Shown here: positions 5,289 through 7,110 of the stretch, in pieces
Layout of the letters: every line of letters starts with the position of its first letter
Numbering within the stretch: the first letter of the stretch is position 1
From: an uncultured Ruminococcus sp.
Lineage (GTDB): Bacteria > Bacillota > Clostridia > Oscillospirales > Ruminococcaceae
Length of the DNA: 7,110 bases
Assembly: GCA_947174085.1 (NCBI GenBank)
Contig: CAMWHN010000111.1
Span: 1 to 7,110 of the forward strand
Reading direction: 5' to 3'
Made by a program: the position numbers and the translations under genes
The notes under the pieces: model-generated
Told to the model about the DNA's origin: nothing
The model's database searches: none
What the model saw: only the letters and a program-made list of their open reading frames with translations

Positions 5289-6656
5289 ATGATTTGCCCT
5301 AATTGTCGAATGCAGCAGCCACAGGGAAATTTTGCATACTGTGTCAGGTGTAATTATCCGCTTTCAGCGCAAAATTATCAAGCACAGCAGGCTTGTTATA
5401 CACAGCCTAATATTCAAGTGATGTATGATAAAAACGGGCATCAGGTTTATGTACAATTGATGTATGATGCGAGAGGCACAGCGTTTTATGTACAGATGAT
5501 TCCGCAAGTAGTCGGCAAAGATGCTTATGGCAATCCAGTTTATGGCTGGTTTCAAGCACCAACGCCACCAGTACCGGTACAGCAACAGCCACAAGTCCAA
5601 TCATCTCCAACAGTTCCAACAGCTCCAGTACAAAAACAAATACAAGAACCTGTTATTATAAAACAAACTGAAAGAAAAAAAAATTTTTTAGATACGGTTT
5701 CTAAAACTTCTTCCAAAGAAAATGCGCAGTTTCTCGCCAGTCAAAATGAAGCTGTTCCCCCTGTGCCTGTTTTGCCACAACCTAGTGAATTGCCTTCAGA
5801 GCCAGTTAACTCTGTTCCAGATAGACCGGCTATTTCTGCTACGACAATTGCTTCTACTATGTATACGGCAAAACAGTCTTCCCCACAGGGTGTGAATGCT
5901 TTTGTTCCTAGAATGCCACAAAAAAATAATTCAGATTATGATATGCCAGTTAGTATTGAAGAATTGCTCAGAGAAGAAGCAGATACAGCTTTTGTGCAGG
6001 AAATTCCAGACGAAGAAACGGTTTTAAATCGCATTTTTGCAGAGAAACCGCAAAATTATTATGTGAGCTGTACCAGTTTAAAATCTGTTTCTATCAGTAT
6101 TTCTCCTGATGAGATTACAAGCGTTTTAGAAAAAAATTTATACCAGTCTTCTAAAAAATTGTCGAAAACACAAGTAATTTCTGAACCAGAACAGAAAAAA
6201 ATACCAAAAATAAAACCTGAAAAAGAAAAATCTGAAAAAATAAAACCAGAAAAAGCAAAATCAGAATCTGAACCCGTGAAAAAATTATTTGGTAATAAAA
6301 AATCTAAAGAACAGAAAAAAACAAAGCCTATTATTGTCGATGCAGATGCTATTTTTGGTGATTCTAAGACACATAGTACAGAAATGTTAGGCATTCGGGT
6401 AGATGGTTCTGATGTAGACGTACAGAGAAAATTAGCAGAAATGAAATACGGCGGTAAAAAATCTGTTCGTTCTATGAAATCTGCTGACCAAGAAATTGAC
6501 ATGCAAGCAATACTAAATGACCCTCATACGAGCGAAATTGCAAAACGTGTACTAGAAAGGCAAGAAGTCAAGAGAGCATATGATTCTATTGAGGAAGATG
6601 AAGTCGCAAAGGCTTTAAATCAGTTAAATCAAGTTGTATTTCCCAAAAAATTTTAA
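5289..6656 (+). CDS. Zinc-ribbon protein of unknown function with disordered middle
   Basis: I do not recognise a function for this 455-residue protein. Residues 1-25 form a zinc ribbon with Cys3, Cys6, Cys18 and Cys21 (CPNC and CVRC knuckles). Residues about 45-88 hold three related units of the type YDxxGxxxYVQ; the first two are exact 13-residue neighbours and the third (KDAYGNPVYGWF) is looser. A proline- and glutamine-rich stretch follows (about 89-122), then a long polar, probably disordered region. A lysine/glutamate-rich part (about 298-347) contains a 10-residue tandem repeat. The C-terminal segment (about 348-455), with ADAIFGD, DVDVQRKLAEMKYGG and helical segments ending in FPKKF, looks ordered and may be the conserved functional part. 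There is no membrane helix or signal peptide, so it is probably cytosolic. It has its own promoter and lies 28 bases upstream of mscL with no terminator between, suggesting co-transcription. An adaptor or regulatory role is only a guess. Confidence 0.85.
   Translation: MICPNCRMQQPQGNFAYCVRCNYPLSAQNYQAQQACYTQPNIQVMYDKNGHQVYVQLMYDARGTAFYVQMIPQVVGKDAYGNPVYGWFQAPTPPVPVQQQPQVQSSPTVPTAPVQKQIQEPVIIKQTERKKNFLDTVSKTSSKENAQFLASQNEAVPPVPVLPQPSELPSEPVNSVPDRPAISATTIASTMYTAKQSSPQGVNAFVPRMPQKNNSDYDMPVSIEELLREEADTAFVQEIPDEETVLNRIFAEKPQNYYVSCTSLKSVSISISPDEITSVLEKNLYQSSKKLSKTQVISEPEQKKIPKIKPEKEKSEKIKPEKAKSESEPVKKLFGNKKSKEQKKTKPIIVDADAIFGDSKTHSTEMLGIRVDGSDVDVQRKLAEMKYGGKKSVRSMKSADQEIDMQAILNDPHTSEIAKRVLERQEVKRAYDSIEEDEVAKALNQLNQVVFPKKF
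5421..5498 (+). repeat. Tandem 39-base repeat within the zinc-ribbon gene
   Basis: Two adjacent 39-base units (5421-5459 and 5460-5498) share ATGTATGAT at their start and TTTATGTACA near their end, with a diverged middle. They encode MYDKNGHQVYVQL and MYDARGTAFYVQM, identical at 7 of 13 residues. A looser third unit follows in the protein only, which suggests an old duplication kept at the amino-acid level. Confidence 0.65.
6210..6269 (+). repeat. Tandem 30-base repeat in the Lys/Glu-rich region
   Basis: Units at 6210-6239 and 6240-6269 match at 24 of 30 bases and encode IKPEKEKSEK and IKPEKAKSES. The repeat lies in the low-complexity charged segment of the zinc-ribbon protein and may have arisen by slippage. 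Confidence 0.6.
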
Positions 6657-6684
6657 AATAAAAATTTAGAAAGAATGTGTACAT

Positions 6685-7110
6685 ATGGCAAAAGAAAATA
6701 AAGCAAAGGATTTGGCGAAATCTGGGATAGATTCTGCTACTGGTTTTGTCAAAGAATTTAAAGAATTTGCTCTCAAAGGCAATGTTATGGATATGGCTGT
6801 TGGTGTAATTATCGGCGGTGCGTTTCAAGGCATTGTATCTTCTTTGACAGAAAATTTTATTAATCCTATTTTGAATTGCATTGGCGGTGCAGAAGTCCAA
6901 GGAAAAATTCATCTCATGGGTGACCAATATATTAATTATGGAGCTTTTTTAACAGCAGTGATTAATTTTATTATCATGGCATTTGTAATTTTCTTAATGC
7001 TAAAAACTGTAAATAAGATTATGAATATCGGTAAAAAAGAAAATTCTCCAGAGCCGGAAACACCTCCAGAACCAACAAAAGAAGAATTATTATTAACTGA
7101 AATTAGAGAT
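6685..7110 (+). CDS. mscL: Large-conductance mechanosensitive channel MscL (partial, 3' end cut by window)
   Basis: MscL is a small inner-membrane channel that opens under membrane tension to release solutes during hypo-osmotic shock. The 142 visible codons have no stop. The conserved N-terminal helix and first pore-lining segment are clear: FVKEFKEFALKGNVMDMAVG (residues 21-40), then VIIGGAFQGIVSSL (41-54). A short extracellular loop leads to the second membrane helix (about 86-107). A proline-rich linker (about 121-131) precedes the cytoplasmic helix start TKEELLLTEIRD, which matches the E. coli C-terminus closely, so only about ten residues are likely missing. The protein starts with about 20 more residues than E. 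coli MscL, rich in lysine and alanine; no good alternative start lies downstream before residue 35. The ATG at 6685 has only a weak AGAAAGA-type binding site (6668-6674). It is probably co-transcribed with the zinc-ribbon gene 28 bases upstream. Confidence 0.95.
   Translation, partial: MAKENKAKDLAKSGIDSATGFVKEFKEFALKGNVMDMAVGVIIGGAFQGIVSSLTENFINPILNCIGGAEVQGKIHLMGDQYINYGAFLTAVINFIIMAFVIFLMLKTVNKIMNIGKKENSPEPETPPEPTKEELLLTEIRD

Noticed and set aside
6059..6502. A 147-codon open frame on the minus strand.
   Set aside because: It lies wholly within the zinc-ribbon gene; its Ser/Phe-rich content is the antisense image of the Lys/Glu codons, and it has no supporting start signal.
6586..6927. A 113-codon open frame on the minus strand.
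   Set aside because: It is antisense to the zinc-ribbon gene end and to mscL, whose protein identity is clear, and it has no recognisable motifs.

Overview
The window is AT-rich and looks like chromosomal DNA from a low-GC Firmicute, most likely a member of Clostridia (gut Oscillospirales/Ruminococcaceae-like). This rests on strong purine-rich ribosome binding sites, sigma-A promoters with extended -10 boxes, a lipoprotein with a Gram-positive-style lipobox, a VanY-type carboxypeptidase and a low-GC style of codon use. The genus is an inference; nothing in the window proves it. I saw no mobile element, CRISPR array, tRNA or rRNA, and no gap between genes exceeds about 235 bases.

Region 1 (1-2669) is a rightward operon. 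A near-consensus promoter (57-85) is followed by a leader with a terminator-like hairpin (139-175). Then come metK (S-adenosylmethionine synthetase, 235-1392), a conserved-looking protein of unknown function (1403-1951) and an endonuclease V gene (nfi, 1944-2627). The gaps are 10 bases and then an 8-base overlap, so the three are probably co-transcribed. A hairpin terminator at 2635-2669 closes the operon and probably also serves the convergent gene.

Region 2 (2659-5153) is a divergent pair of cell-envelope genes. One is a lipoprotein with a GHL10/DUF187 (DigH/YddW-like) glycosidase domain, on the minus strand (2659-3921). The other is a membrane-anchored M15B/VanY-type D-Ala-D-Ala carboxypeptidase, on the plus strand (4077-5153). 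The 155-base spacer between them carries a clear -10 box for the carboxypeptidase and an 11-base inverted repeat. One enzyme family acts on glycan strands and the other trims stem peptides, so a shared role in peptidoglycan maturation is plausible.

Region 3 (5218-7110) starts with a near-consensus promoter. It drives a 455-residue protein of unknown function with an N-terminal four-cysteine zinc ribbon, short internal repeats and a long low-complexity middle. Twenty-eight bases downstream is mscL (large-conductance mechanosensitive channel), which runs off the window only a few codons before its expected end.

Most of the window is ordinary housekeeping and envelope sequence. The best candidates for something undescribed are the metK leader, which has an apparent attenuator but matches no SAM riboswitch class I can recognise, and the zinc-ribbon protein linked to mscL.
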